NCBI RefSeq assembly: GCF_963576615.1
Contig: NC_088711.1
Location: 38,374,621-38,438,620 of the forward strand
DNA: 64,000 bases
Direction: 5' to 3'
From: Watersipora subatra
Lineage: Eukaryota > Bryozoa > Gymnolaemata > Cheilostomatida > Watersiporidae
Both the position numbers and the translations under genes were made by a program. Each line of letters starts with the position of its first letter. Position 1 is the first letter of the stretch. The notes beneath the pieces were generated by a model that did not search any database, was not told the origin of the DNA, and worked only from the letters and a program-made list of their open reading frames with translations. Below are positions 12,000-23,342 of this stretch, one piece after another.

Positions 12000-14900
12000 T
12001 ATTACCAAACTAATTTGTGTAATTTTTTGCTCAGTAAAATTCTTAGCATTAATAATATATATCACTAATTATTAAACATACATATTATTAGTGTAACTAT
12101 AATGTAATTTTAAGGTATAACTTATATATAACCATATAATGTATAGTGTAACTTTAATTATTTAATAACTGACCTTTTATATTTTGAAATATTCATCAAT
12201 TGAAAATATTTAAATCATAGGAAGTGACTCAGTATTTTTACTAACGCCTCATCGACTTTATTATAACACCCATATGATAAGCTTATTTATAGCTTTATCG
12301 GGAATTCTCAAGCATATTGTTTTTTATACACTTATCTGACAAATGACATTTTTTCATTGTTTTACAAAATAAATGATCTCTCAGCTTCATTGGATTTTTG
12401 TATTCACTAAAGTTAGTTTAAAAAATATGAATTGAATAAAGTCATGACAACTCTGCATAAACTATTCATAAGGTTTAACTTGTTCTTTGACTCTTAATTG
12501 TCAAGTTTATGAACCTAAAATGAAAAAGCTGGTTATTGTAACAGAGAGTAAAATGTATAAAAATGTAATTTTCTTTAAAGACCATAAGACTACGTTACAA
12601 GCTTTGAAACATTCACTTTAATAACTTCAACTACGCAATGACCTGTAATTTGTTAACCTAATTAAGGATACTACGCTCGGCAATATTAATCAGCTTGTAA
12701 CTTGTTTTAGTTGGATGTTACACTGTATCCTCAATGATAGAAATCAATGATGGTACAATTGAAGTCTTATAAAAAACTGGATTGTGAAAAAGTAAACAAA
12801 TCTGCTTCAAAATTATAGACAAAGTTCCAGAAATCTTTTTGTCAATATAAAACAAGCCCATTAGTAAAAGACTATGTGAACTGAAGCACTTAACTGCAGT
12901 TGTAAAATCTTCTATTGTACTAACCAATAGTAACAAATGACAGCTATAGGAGTTTTGAGTAAAAGCCTTTAGGAAACCGTCTAGATCTGTCTAATAGACT
13001 AAATTTTGGCAAAAAGAAGTTTGTGGTTATGGAACATCATGCTTGTATTCTAAATATCTCACTCCGATCTATTAGAGCTTTAAACATGTAATTCAGCAAA
13101 AAACTAAGTCGCATTTTAACCCCCAAACCTGCATTAACTATGAGATATGAACATCTCTCTTTTTCTTAGTCACTTAACAAGTGACAAAGGAAAAGAGAAA
13201 TTGCATCAGCATATATTTTGCAAAGTTCACCTGACTTGGAACTCTCATTAGAGTTCAACATCTAATTTCGGTGCCATCACTTTCCATGACAAACAGTAGT
13301 ACAGTTATGATTGATTATATATTAGTGTATAATCTGTCAATCAACAACCCTTTCTAGAGGTAGCATTATCTTGTCATCCACCGCTGCTTCATAGTAATTA
13401 ATAGTGAACAAGGCCATACACTGAGACATTCTGTCTAGGATCTCCATAAAATTAATGAAGTAATAGATTTTAAATTAAGCCATGAGGTAAGAGTTGTTAG
13501 ATCTGTTGTAATAGTAACTATAATGAGAAAGTGATTATGTGATAAAAAAGTAACCATTTATAATACTGAGACAAAGCCAGCAGTCTTTTTATTGTCAATC
13601 GTAGGCTTCGGTAATTTACACTTATAAGAACCAAACACCAATTAATGGAAGAGAATGACGAACATCACAGTTCAGGTGCTTATAACTAATTTTATTTATG
13701 AGTACACAGTCTGCTGAAATCTGAAATATGAATCATTTTAAAGTGACAAAGGAAAAGAAAAATTTCATCAGTGTATATTCTAATTTCAAGAGGGGGTTTT
13801 TGGGGAATCTCACTAAAATAATATAATAATTTGAAAATTACAGCTCAACTTTATCTAAGGTTTGATTAGAGCCTCTTAAGAACCTTCTAGAGTTGTTATT
13901 TTCAAGGAGAAAAGAGATCGCTAATTATAAAACTTGATGCATTCATTAAAATATCTCAACCAAGTCTATATAAGCTGTTTACCACCTACTTTAGCAAAGA
14001 AATAAAATTTCAATTCAACTGCCAACTTACATTAGCTATGATTTATGATACAAAAGCGACTCAAAAGTTTCAACATCATAAAGATTTTGTAAGTTTTTTC
14101 GGATGACGAAACCTAATTAGAATTCAGTATCTATTTCCAGCTTCATCACCTCTCGTGGTACAGGATATCACAGTTTAGATTGATTGATATTTAATTAATG
14201 TATGGCCTGTTACAGTAGTACTGATATAATTAAGAGATTATACATTAATTTATGATCTGTCAGCAACCTTGTTATTGGCGTCAGTCTCCGCCATCTAGTA
14301 ATCTTAGTAGATAGGGTCATAAGTTTTATGATACAAAAGAACAATTGCATTGACATTTGACTCTGTGCCTTGAATAGATGCTTATAGATATTATCTACAT
14401 TAGGACATTTTTAGAACTCATAACTAAAGAGGCGTTGGTTATAAATAACCAGATACAGATCGTATCCACAGATTACCACTAAAACTATTTTCATCCAGGT
14501 ACCAAAACATATATCATACGCTGCAATGTTTATTGTTACCTGAATATACAGTATATAAAATATGCATCTATTAGTTTTTAAATATTTATGAAAAAAACTC
14601 AAGATTTCTTCAGTAATATTTGTACACAAACGTATCACATTCTGTTCTTGGTAGCTGGTGGTGGAAATAATTGTTTGTTTTTTTAAAAATGGGAATAGCC
14701 ACACATTTCATTTATATGACTACAAAAACCAAGCTTGCTGACCTTATCAGCGGCGGTTCTCAGAGATGCATAAAAGTCATTTAAGCAGTCACAAACAAAA
14801 TTCATTAAAACTCCATATTTGAAAAATAAACACATTTAATTTGTTTTATTTTACAGTGATCAGTGTAGAAAACATAAACTAAAACGGTTCAAAAGGTTCG

Positions 14901-15700
14901 TATATCTCTGTTCATAAACTTAATGTCTCTATTACAAATATCTCAGTCAAGTCTACAAAAGCTGTTTAACGTTTACTTCAGCAAAACAAATACTAAAATT
15001 TTATAATTTTAATATTCATGAGCACAGAGCATAGAGTTGGTGCAAAACTACTAAACTTTTATAAAAGCAGGTAAAATTTACATTATAACAGATTGAAGCA
15101 GTTTGAACCCACTTTTGTCAGCCTTTAAGTAACATGCATCACAATTTTTACAAGAAAAAAGTTGTTTCTTTTACAAGCTCATTTGGTTATAGTAAATTGA
15201 GAGTATCTTTATATTTTAAATTCAAAGTTTCAACTAGGAAATCTGCTAATTTTTGGTATTTAAAAAACAGAGTGGTTATAATAAGAAAGAAGAAGGGAGA
15301 CTAACCTTCACCATAGTATATGATAATTATAGCGTTTAACTGTCATATTATTGTAAGACTAGTATGTTCACATGTGATTTAACATAGTGGAGAGTGCCAA
15401 TAGATAATTAGATTACATTTAAAAAATAAATGATTTCACTTTACATGCAAGATGTAGCTATCTATGGCTATAACTATAATTATAGTTATAGCTACAGCTA
15501 TAACTATAATTGTAGTTATGCTGAGTAGAGGGTGCTAAGAGATACTAAGGTATTACCTTCAAAAATAAAAAATCAATGACTTTAAACTGCTTTACTTATT
15601 GCTTTCCGAACATATGTAACCAGTTTATGAAGCACTAGCTGCTAATACCCATCCACACAACAATGCCAACAACGGTTTCTTGAGAGTTATCTTTCATACT
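12000..15700. other. Non-genic spacer, U1, right part
   Basis: No supported gene. Homologous to 32000-35490 (U2) and 50200-55040 (U3). Only short, non-conserved open frames; ends in the boundary palindrome and microsatellite. Confidence 0.5.
15467..15492. repeat. 26-bp perfect AT palindrome next to a unit boundary
   Basis: gctataactata, AT, tatagttatagc: a perfect palindrome about 230 bp before the U1/U2 microsatellite. Imperfect relatives lie at the same distance before the U2/U3 (35170-35240) and U3/U4 (54720-54790) boundaries. Confidence 0.8.
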
Positions 15701-15943
15701 GTAAAATGACTAAATATTTACACGCACGCACGCGCACACACACATGCAGACATACACGTCAACAGTGTTGAAAAAACAATGCATTTTTACAATGTTTCAG
15801 TCTCAAACATTTTGAAGTTATTAGAGACATTGTACCAAGTATCCTGTTATTGCAATGCTGAGGCATCGGAAGTATTTATTGAATGCAGACATCGACATTC
15901 TTAGAACACTCATAAAATTGTTTCAATAACCTTGATATATATA

Positions 15944-16703
15944 CAGTCAAACTCGGATAACTCGTCCTCGGAGAGCATGAACACATGGTTAACTCAAACG
16001 GATTTGTTTGGTCTGTTTCCACGCAATGAAAAATTGCTTTAGATAACTCGACCTCAACTTCGTTAACTCGAACAGATTTTTGCCCAAATACTATCGAGAC
16101 GGTTGTTATCACTTTAGAATATCACTTTCTTCTAAGCCATACAAACAAACCTCAAATTTTAGTAGTTCATACGTATCGTTATTACCATCATCGGCAAAAG
16201 ATTTTTGTTAACGGCTTTTATAAAGCTTTGCAAAAAATCAAATTTTACCAAACATCTGTTTATCGATGGTCCTTCGAAGGCATGGACAAGCAAAGTAACC
16301 TTCGGATAAACTTTAAAAAAATCGGCAAAATTGATCCTGGTTAAAACGCTCAAAAGAAAAATATGTCTTTTCTTCTGAGCATTTTAACAGCAATCAATTT
16401 TGGCCAATTATAATTTAACAATGTCCTGGCAGTCACATTACCTAAAACGGCAAACAATTCTCAAATGGTAGAAAAATCTCTATACTTTCTGATAAAACTT
16501 TTTTAAACTTCACATTAGAAGCATTTAATTTGAAACAAACCATTTATGCTTTTGATTTATATTATAGTTTGTATATGTACATGTATCTACTAATAAATAA
16601 ATAAATACATAGACTTGTGACAGTGCTCTGATAACTTGAACGCTCTGATAACTCGAACACTTTCGCTCAGTCCCATGAAGTTTGAGTTTTCCATGGTTGA
16701 CTG
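15944..16703. mobile_element. Pogo-like non-autonomous DNA transposon near the U1/U2 boundary
   Basis: 760-bp relative of the element at 5764-6884: starts cagtcaaactcggataactc, ends in the inverted form (ccatggttgactg), with TA on both sides. Empty sites are legible near 390 (U1) and 36390 (U3). No transposase frame. Confidence 0.78.
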
Positions 16704-17047
16704 TATTTCCTGTCTCATTATATTAGTGGTGAAAATCAAAATTCCTCCTACAAAAAGTCATGCTAAGACTTGTGTACTATTTATCACAAAATCTAGCTTA
16801 CCACACTTCTACCAATCACCTCACTAAATCTTTGAACATATTACCTTATCTCAAACTTGCTCTGCACTTTTGTTACAAGTTTAAAAATCCTGCTTAAACT
16901 ACGCCCAGAATATCTGCATTTAGTCTTCCACACAAATGACAAACATTGTTTTTTATTTTGTCACACCAACATACTACATTTATCATCATATGTTTCAGCT
17001 TATGAACTTTCTGTTACTACAACCATCAGTTCCCGAATCCTCCCAGT

Positions 17048-17204
17048 ATGTTTGTAATGTATGTATGTATGTATGTATGTATGTATGTATGTATGTATGT
17101 ATGTATGTATGTATGTATGTATGTATGTATGTATGTATGTTTGTAATGTATGTATGTATGTATGTATGTATGTATGTATGTTTGTAATGTATGTATGTAT
17201 GCAT
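17048..17204. repeat. GTAT tetranucleotide microsatellite
   Basis: (GTAT)n interrupted by 'tttgtaatgt' spacers, about 155 bp. It is bracketed by two copies of ctgttactacaaccatcagt (from about 17011 and 17259), so the array sits inside a local duplication. Present only in U2. Confidence 0.9.
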
Positions 17205-17994
17205 GTAATCCTCCCCAATTGTAATCCTCCCCTCTCGTAAGTTTCTGCATATGATTTTTCTGTTACTACAACCATCAGTTCACTATCCCGACGTTCCACA
17301 ATTCTATTAGATTATCAACTTTTATGACTCCTTTGTTCAATTCAATGATTACCGATTTCTGTTTATTCATTTTTTTTCATTTCAGGCATCTAGTGAAAAA
17401 CATCATTTTGTTAATTATTACTAATACCAATAAAAAGCTATACATTGCATACCACCTTTTGTCTATGGCCGGTGTGTTTTGACATGGTATATACTAACAG
17501 TATTAGTAATGTGGTTGATGTTAAACAGGCTGTATTAAAGGCTGTTCGACATTACATTGCCTTGGCGGTATACTACCAAAGCAGAAACAGTATTAGCAAT
17601 CTGTATAACAAAACATAATGACAAAATAATAGCCGTTTTATGAGCTTCGATGGACAAAAATGCATGAAAATATATCAATGCTGAAAAATATGTGAGGAAA
17701 TGCTTCATGTAGATAAGATCTAGGATACTAGTATTTGTCTAGTCTTTCATTGTTTCCAAGAGCACATTGTATAATGAGAAAGCTATATCATGGACTGGTC
17801 ACTGAAGTAGACTAAATGGGTTTGTGGTAATGTGAACATTGTTATTACAGATGATCACTGAAGGATTGTGTGATAAACACTAACATACAGTGATAGAGTG
17901 TGTACCAACCTTTACATATCGGTAACTCAACATCTTTGCAGTTCTAACTGTTGGTTTAGAAATTTCGTCTCTTTTTCTATGAGAAGATATCTAT

Positions 17995-18192
17995 TCATGT
18001 GTTTTTGGCACTAGGCTTTGTAGGAGGTATTGCCTATAAAATTACAAATAACGCATGCAAAAACTCAAGACCAAGATTATTTGCTAACGCAGATATATTT
18101 GAAACAAAGAAAAGAAACCTTACCTTCTCGAGTCCTGACAATGTTACAATACAGTCCTCTAGATGTGGAAGTTGATTCAATAAATAAGGATT
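17995..18192 (-). CDS. Gene X, last two exons (U2)
   Basis: Two minus-strand exons with good borders: 18192-18124 (acceptor gttatag, donor gagaag|gtaagg; 23 codons with the pattern LLNQLPHLEDC and TLSGLEK) and 18033-17995 (acceptor ttttatag; AIPPTKPSAKNT then TGA), separated by a 90-bp intron. Both are phase 0. The homologous exons in U3 have the same length, phase and open frames, and the terminal exon is also present in U4. I do not recognise the family; leucine spacing suggests a helical segment. The upstream exon may be that at 23252-23342. Coding status is inferred from splice signals and cross-unit conservation only. Confidence 0.42.
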
Positions 18193-18639
18193 CTATAACA
18201 TAGAATAAAAAAGGGATAAAAATAACTCAATGATGTTAATGCCAGCAGTAATAAGACTTGATGGCTTGATAACATGATAAACGGCAAATGCAGAAAGAAG
18301 TATATTTTAAACCAAGTAAACAAACCTGTACATCAAAAATACCAACAACTTATTTTAGCAGTCTTCTAGATGTTAATATTTTACTGGTGTTTATTCACTG
18401 GTACTATGAAAAGAAATGAAAACAATGGAAAACTAAATAATGGGTTTAAAAAATATGTATTGTGAGTTATCAGCATTCAAAAATTGCAGTGAAAGCGACA
18501 TTTAATAATTAGTTTGATTACATTATTAGTTAGATACAAAACATATCACTGCTATACCATTCACATGTGTTGTTAATTTTTACTATAATAGGAATGATGT
18601 TCATCCATCTGCTTCTCTGAAGGCACCCTAACAGCGTTA

Positions 18640-18735
18640 GGGAAAAAGGTTACCTCACAAAGGAATTGAACCCAGGGGCATCAGATTCACTATTAATTCA
18701 CAGTGCACTAGACTGCCAAGTGTACTAGTTGGATA
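18640..18735 (-). repeat. tRNA-derived SINE-like fragment (U2)
   Basis: Read on the minus strand it has an A-box-like region (tggcagtctagtgc) and a B box, ggttcaattcc (18662-18672), spaced as in tRNA-derived SINEs. A diverged counterpart lies at 38345-38440. No cloverleaf good enough for a functional tRNA gene. Confidence 0.5.
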
Positions 18736-18920
18736 TCATATCTCTTGTCTAGGGCCACATCATTATTATTCATTGAGGTTGTTTACTTTAAAAAACTTAA
18801 AAAAATATATATACAACTTTTCAAAAAATGAAGATAAATTAATTGAATACTGTTCATTACGTCTTTCCTGAAATGCCATGCTAGCAGTAGCTAAAGTTGA
18901 ATGTTGGTTTAACGCTACAG

Positions 18921-19080
18921 CTACTAAAATGTAGGCTATATGTACTAAAGTTTAGGCCATTTGTACTAAAGTTTAGGCCATTTGTACTAAAGCTAGGCCA
19001 TCTGTACTAAAGTTTAGGCCATCTGTACTAAAGTTTAGGCCATCTGTATTAAACTTTAGGCCATCTGTACTAAAGTTTAA
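18921..19080. repeat. 21-bp minisatellite
   Basis: About seven and a half units of tactaaagtttaggccatyt plus g. U3 (38693-38740) has only one or two degenerate units, so the array expanded in U2. Confidence 0.85.
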
Positions 19081-19324
19081 TGTCTGGATGGAGCACTCAG
19101 CCTGACAATAGCCAGCAGGTAGCTGTTTAAGAGGCTGGTTTTTAGGAATCAAACAAAGTTTTGAAACCAAATACTTTTAGTGACTTGACTGAAGGCACAA
19201 CACATATGTGAGTGAAGTTTGGACAAAATTGACAAATAATGGTAAAACAATACCGCTTATGCAGACCAAGAGACAAACAGACACACAATGATGCAGTAAG
19301 ATTCACCTTTCAATTGTTTAATTA

Positions 19325-19530
19325 TTAAGATTTATTCCCTCTCCGCTGCATGGCCCTTCACTCTGAACCAGATTCATCCTAAAAACTAAATATACTGCAA
19401 CCATTTACTAATGAGGTTTGACACATACGGAAGCCCTTCCTAACACCATGAATGGTCCTTCTGTGATTAGAACCACTGACCTACTGATTATATGTCAGTA
19501 TACTAACCACTGAACCATAGCTGCTCCGTG
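19325..19530 (-). repeat. tRNA-derived SINE-like element (U2)
   Basis: Minus strand: A box tggttcagtggtta (19504-19517), B-box-like ggttctaatcac (19463-19474), followed by a body conserved with U3 that ends near 19325 in an A/T-rich tail. Confidence 0.55.
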
Positions 19531-20049
19531 GTACAGATGATTTTATTAAAATAGATTTAGCTATACTCAATACAAATAACATAAACCTTAATTTGGGATG
19601 CTAGTATGTTATTTCAACTAGTCTTGTCTAAAGAGAATCACTAAAAATGTTTAACTACAGCAATTTAGGGTTGAATGATATCACAGGTTGGTAGTCAAAG
19701 CTTAGTAAGATCTAATACGAGTGGTTAAACAAGAAAGAGCCAGTCAACAGCTGAATGACCATGACTTTCACTCACTTTGTGGTTACTCCATCTGAACACA
19801 CATAGACCTATGCATAACTATGCTCCTTCTACTGATTATCAATTGAAACCTTCTATTAATATTACTGTAACAATTTCGTCTAGCTATGAATTCAACTCAG
19901 ATTGAATTTGTTTATTGTTAAATTGAAAAATCTTACCTATGAAATGTCCCATCTATATAGTGTATAAATCTCAATGACTGTCTTTTATTGCTCAGTCATC
20001 TATGTGACCAACCCGTTATAGCGATAAAGGTTAAAGAATTAAAAATCTT

Positions 20050-20140
20050 CTTTGAGGAGGGTTTGATCTCAAAGCCTCCAGTTCTGGACAAGACAAGCTT
20101 ACTCAGTAGACTATGCCTCCAACTGCCCACAGCTATTGAT
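20050..20140 (-). repeat. Possible tRNA-like fragment (U2; counterpart 39715-39790)
   Basis: Minus strand: ggcatagtctactgagtaag resembles an A-box arm and is followed by a tgagatcaaaccctcc end. Conserved with U3. The B box is poor, so assignment is weak. Confidence 0.3.
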
Positions 20141-20412
20141 AAAAGTGAAGATATCAATTACATCAGTTAAAATACACATAACTGTTGTATCCCGCGTAAC
20201 GATTATCAGCTAGCCTTGTGGCGCATGCACGCATGAACTCACTGGATGCATGCGGGCATTTCTACGGGTAATAAAAGTAGTTTATAAACAGTTGCAGGTA
20301 ATGTAGTGTAAAGATAATGTAGTAAGTAAGGTAATGTAGGAAGTCTGGGAGACTCCTTCATGCCGAACCACAACAATCTCAAATCAACTGCACAATGGTA
20401 GTCAAATAAATA

Positions 20413-21074
20413 CCGTAAGTCCTCATGCTCAAGCCGTGCGGCTTGTGCTCAAAAACAGATGACTCACGAAGGAAAAAATAATCCTCCAACAAGCCGCATA
20501 TGCCTACAGACCGTGGCTAATGACTGAGGTTTTGTCGTCCTTGACCCCTTCGGGAGCGAGAGTGTTGAGACGGATTTCGCTATACCCCGTCCTTTTGAAT
20601 AAGAAAACAGGCTACATCAGTACACGTAAAAAGAATTTTCTTTTACTTCCAAGTTTGAATTAAAATTCCTAAACCCTTGCATCAAGAACTTACTTGTCAT
20701 GTCTCAGCTAGACTTTTATTGCGCTGTTAGAGGGCTTCACGTTTATGAAAATATGCCGGTAAAGAATGAAAAGGTGTTAATAACGTATGACTGAGGTGAG
20801 TTAAGCGTGAGCGAGAAATTCTTTTTAGTCTAAGTTATCCATAAACATGACCTTGAGAATAAATGAGTAGGTCGTCAAAACCACTTACATTAAAGTGTAT
20901 CATGACTTCGGATTTATGGTTATATCACAAAACTGAGCAGATACCGCATTTATCGAGAAGCCGCCCTGAGCCCCACATAAGTTTTAAAAACTTGGCTTTA
21001 GCCGCGGTCTATGACCTTGAACCAGAAGCCGCGCCCAACGACAAGCCGCGGGGCTTGAGCATAAGAACTTACGG
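20413..21074. mobile_element. 662-bp inverted-repeat element in the U2 accessory block
   Basis: Terminal inverted repeats of about 33 bp: left ccgtaagtcctcatgctcaa, right end reads back as ccgtaagttcttatgctcaa, both continuing into an aagcc/gcggcttg segment. U3 (near 40070) shows the uninterrupted flanks. It is richer in CpG than its surroundings. Target duplication unclear and superfamily not assigned. Confidence 0.68.
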
Positions 21075-21164
21075 GATGTACTGGTATGCTTGCCAGTCCT
21101 GTTCACTGTGAGAGATTGTCATGAGTAATCAGTATATGGAGAATTATTCAGTGAATTTTTAGGG

Positions 21165-21240
21165 CTGATTAGTGGTGTAATGGTAGTGTTCTTGCCTTAT
21201 GATCTGATGCTGCAGGTTGGACTCTGTGTGACTGAAATCC
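21165..21240 (+). repeat. tRNA-like SINE head (U2)
   Basis: Plus strand: A-box region agtggtgtaatggtagtg (21171-21188) and B-box-like ggttggactc (21215-21224). Lies in a stretch of U2 missing from U3, just before the 67-bp tandem array. Confidence 0.45.
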
Positions 21241-21289
21241 TTTTTCCAACACTTTTGATGTGGCTTCGGATAGAGGGAAGGGCACTCCT

Positions 21290-21690
21290 CTTATTATAGT
21301 AAAAATTGTATAACAGGATATAGAATGAAGCGCACACTGTATATAAAAACTGTCTTATTATGGTAAAGAATTGTATAACAGGGTATAGAATGAAGCACAC
21401 ACGGTATATGGAGAAACTCTCTTACTGTAGTAAACACTTGTATAACAGGATATAGAATGAAGCACACACTGTATATAGAGAAACTCTTTTGTTATAGTAA
21501 AGAATTGTATAACAGGATATAGAATGAAGCACACACTGTATATAGAGAAACTCTCTTATTATAGTAAATAATTGTATAACAGGATATAGAATGAAGCACA
21601 CACTGTATATAGAGAAACTCTCTTATTATAGTAAAGAATTGTATAATAGGATATAGAATGAAGCACACACTGTATGTAGAGAAAGTACAA
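21290..21690. repeat. 67-bp tandem repeat, six copies
   Basis: The core tataacaggatatagaatga recurs at about 21308, 21374, 21441, 21508, 21575 and 21642, a 67-bp period with few differences. Only in U2. Confidence 0.88.
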
Positions 21691-23251
21691 AGAAGCTATG
21701 CTTCATGATTGTGCTAATTCTCTTTAGATATAAACAAAAGAAAAGTAAGTTCTGCCCTCCTTTACCACATGCCATATCGATTTCTTTATTCTCTGGCAGC
21801 TCAGCTGAGTCAACCAGAGTCCAGAACTTGGCCAGACACAGGGCAGGCTGGCTCCCACCACAATACTTCTTATTTTGAGTTCATTATCTGTGCTCTTGTG
21901 TCTAGGGATGATCAGTAGCCTAAATTGTTCTCTTAAATAAGCTTTTGTATCATTTCCTTTTTACCCTATTTATACTAACTGCATGCTCAGTCTCAATGGC
22001 TACCTGGCTACCTTGATTCTCTGAACCATTTGTGATATTGAAGAACTCGCTCATTTTCAAGAGCTTTCAAAGATACCTTGGACTATTCAATTGTTACAAC
22101 GCTCTTAGATTTCAACTTGGCTGCAGAAGCTCCTTGGAAGCTCACTTCAAATCGCCATGGAAACTCAGTGCGGTTGGGGAGGCTGCCACCAGCTGCCTGC
22201 ATTAACAAAAGTCTGACATTCTTTTATTATTGACACAGATCTTTTTAAACTAATTCACTAAGTGGATCTCAATCTTCTATCTTGGTACAAGTATTGACCC
22301 CTTCGAAAACTTCACTCTATTAGTGATGGTATTTTGTACCTTTCATATGAGCTGCTTTTTATGACTTTAGAACTTTTTGTATCTACCTGTTATATTAATA
22401 CTTTGAGAGGGTGTGTATTTCACATCACTCCTGTCATTATTGGGTTGCTTTTTAAAAATTGACTACAAGCATTCTTAACACTGTCATTTGTTAACGCATC
22501 TGTTTTTTAAATTTGGTCATTTGGTAATACCAATACTTGTTAACATTAGCATCAATTAACATTACCACTTGCTAACACTGATTTTTGTTAACACAAGCCC
22601 TATTTGATATACCCTAACTTAAGTTTTAGTAACTTTTTATTGATACCATGGTACTTTTCAGTTAACATTCACATACAGCTAACAATAAGTTTGAACATTA
22701 TATAGATATTGATGCCTTTAATAAATTTTTTGTTTCAAAAATTTAGTTGTTACTTCACCTGATCAAATTGAAATACTTACAAAGCTTTTAAAGGCGTACA
22801 ATTGTTTTGTAACCAGTAGAATGTTGTTTGGTTAAGTCAAAAGGATCATTTTGTGATCTGGTAAGGTTTACCCAGGTTCCTCATAGAGTAGTCATTGACA
22901 TTCCTAGTCAAAGTGTAATCGTACAGAGAAATGTATTATATTCGTTCTATTCACAGTTTATTCCTTAAACTTATGGTAAAAAGTAACATAGCCTTGTAAT
23001 TAGGTTTACATGTAGTTTGATTGCAACATAGATTATCACTCTAGTCATAAAGGGACAACTCCATACAAATATTCAGATTCAATCTGAGGTTGTTTTTAAA
23101 TCCATGTTAATTATACCAATAACGAGACTTTATCTGGCTATGTTATGCTGTCCATTTACCGATGTTTGTGAGAATTAATTTTTTAATCTTAAGTTTTAAA
23201 CCTTTTAGAAGAATCAAGAATTTTCCCAAAGAATGAATTATACGGATGGAC

Positions 23252-23342
23252 TTGCAGAGCTGGAGATCCTTCACTGTCAACTATAGCTCGATTCTCATTA
23301 GCCCACTTAAGTATGAATCCATTCAATTTGTATATTGGCCCC
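23252..23342 (-). pseudogene. Gene X internal exon, shortened (U2)
   Basis: Minus-strand exon ending LKWANENRAIVDSEGSPALQ. It is 91 bases, ten fewer than in U3 and U4, which breaks the incoming phase; the donor changed from cag|gtcc to caa|gtcc. If gene X is functional in U2 it must skip or differ here. Confidence 0.35.

Larger units (their letters stand above)
1..15719. repeat. Tandem segmental duplication, unit U1
   Basis: First visible unit of the array, starting at or near its left boundary microsatellite (about 61-95, alternating GT then GC). Order inside: traces of gene X on the minus strand (near 2802-2901), glycine-rich gene copy A (4923-7231), an inverted decayed paralog (10909-11771), then non-coding duplicated DNA up to the U1/U2 boundary. 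Compared with U2 and U3 it lacks a 3-4 kb accessory block: the join is near 1690, where 'caacatctgcagaag' fuses two sequences that lie about 4.2 kb apart in U2 (17940 and 22120). It also lacks about 1.4 kb present in U2 at 28640-30030. Private insertions are at 5764-6884 and 8158-9136. Homology was read by eye across many anchors. Confidence 0.85.

Noticed and set aside
16995-17299. Open frames of Tyr-Ile-His-Thr or Cys-Met-Tyr-Val type
   Set aside because: Translation of the GTAT microsatellite.
19463-19517. Possible tRNA genes at the A-box and B-box pairs in the accessory block
   Set aside because: Degenerate boxes and no complete cloverleaf; the conserved tail downstream points to SINEs.
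21290-21690. Possible CRISPR-like array because of the regular 67-bp spacing
   Set aside because: The whole 67-bp unit repeats with no unique spacers, and the DNA is clearly eukaryotic.
22130-22210. Minus-strand open stretch starting at an ATG (MQAAGGSLPNRTEF type)
   Set aside because: Frameshifted or stopped in U1 and U3, no splice context; treated as chance.
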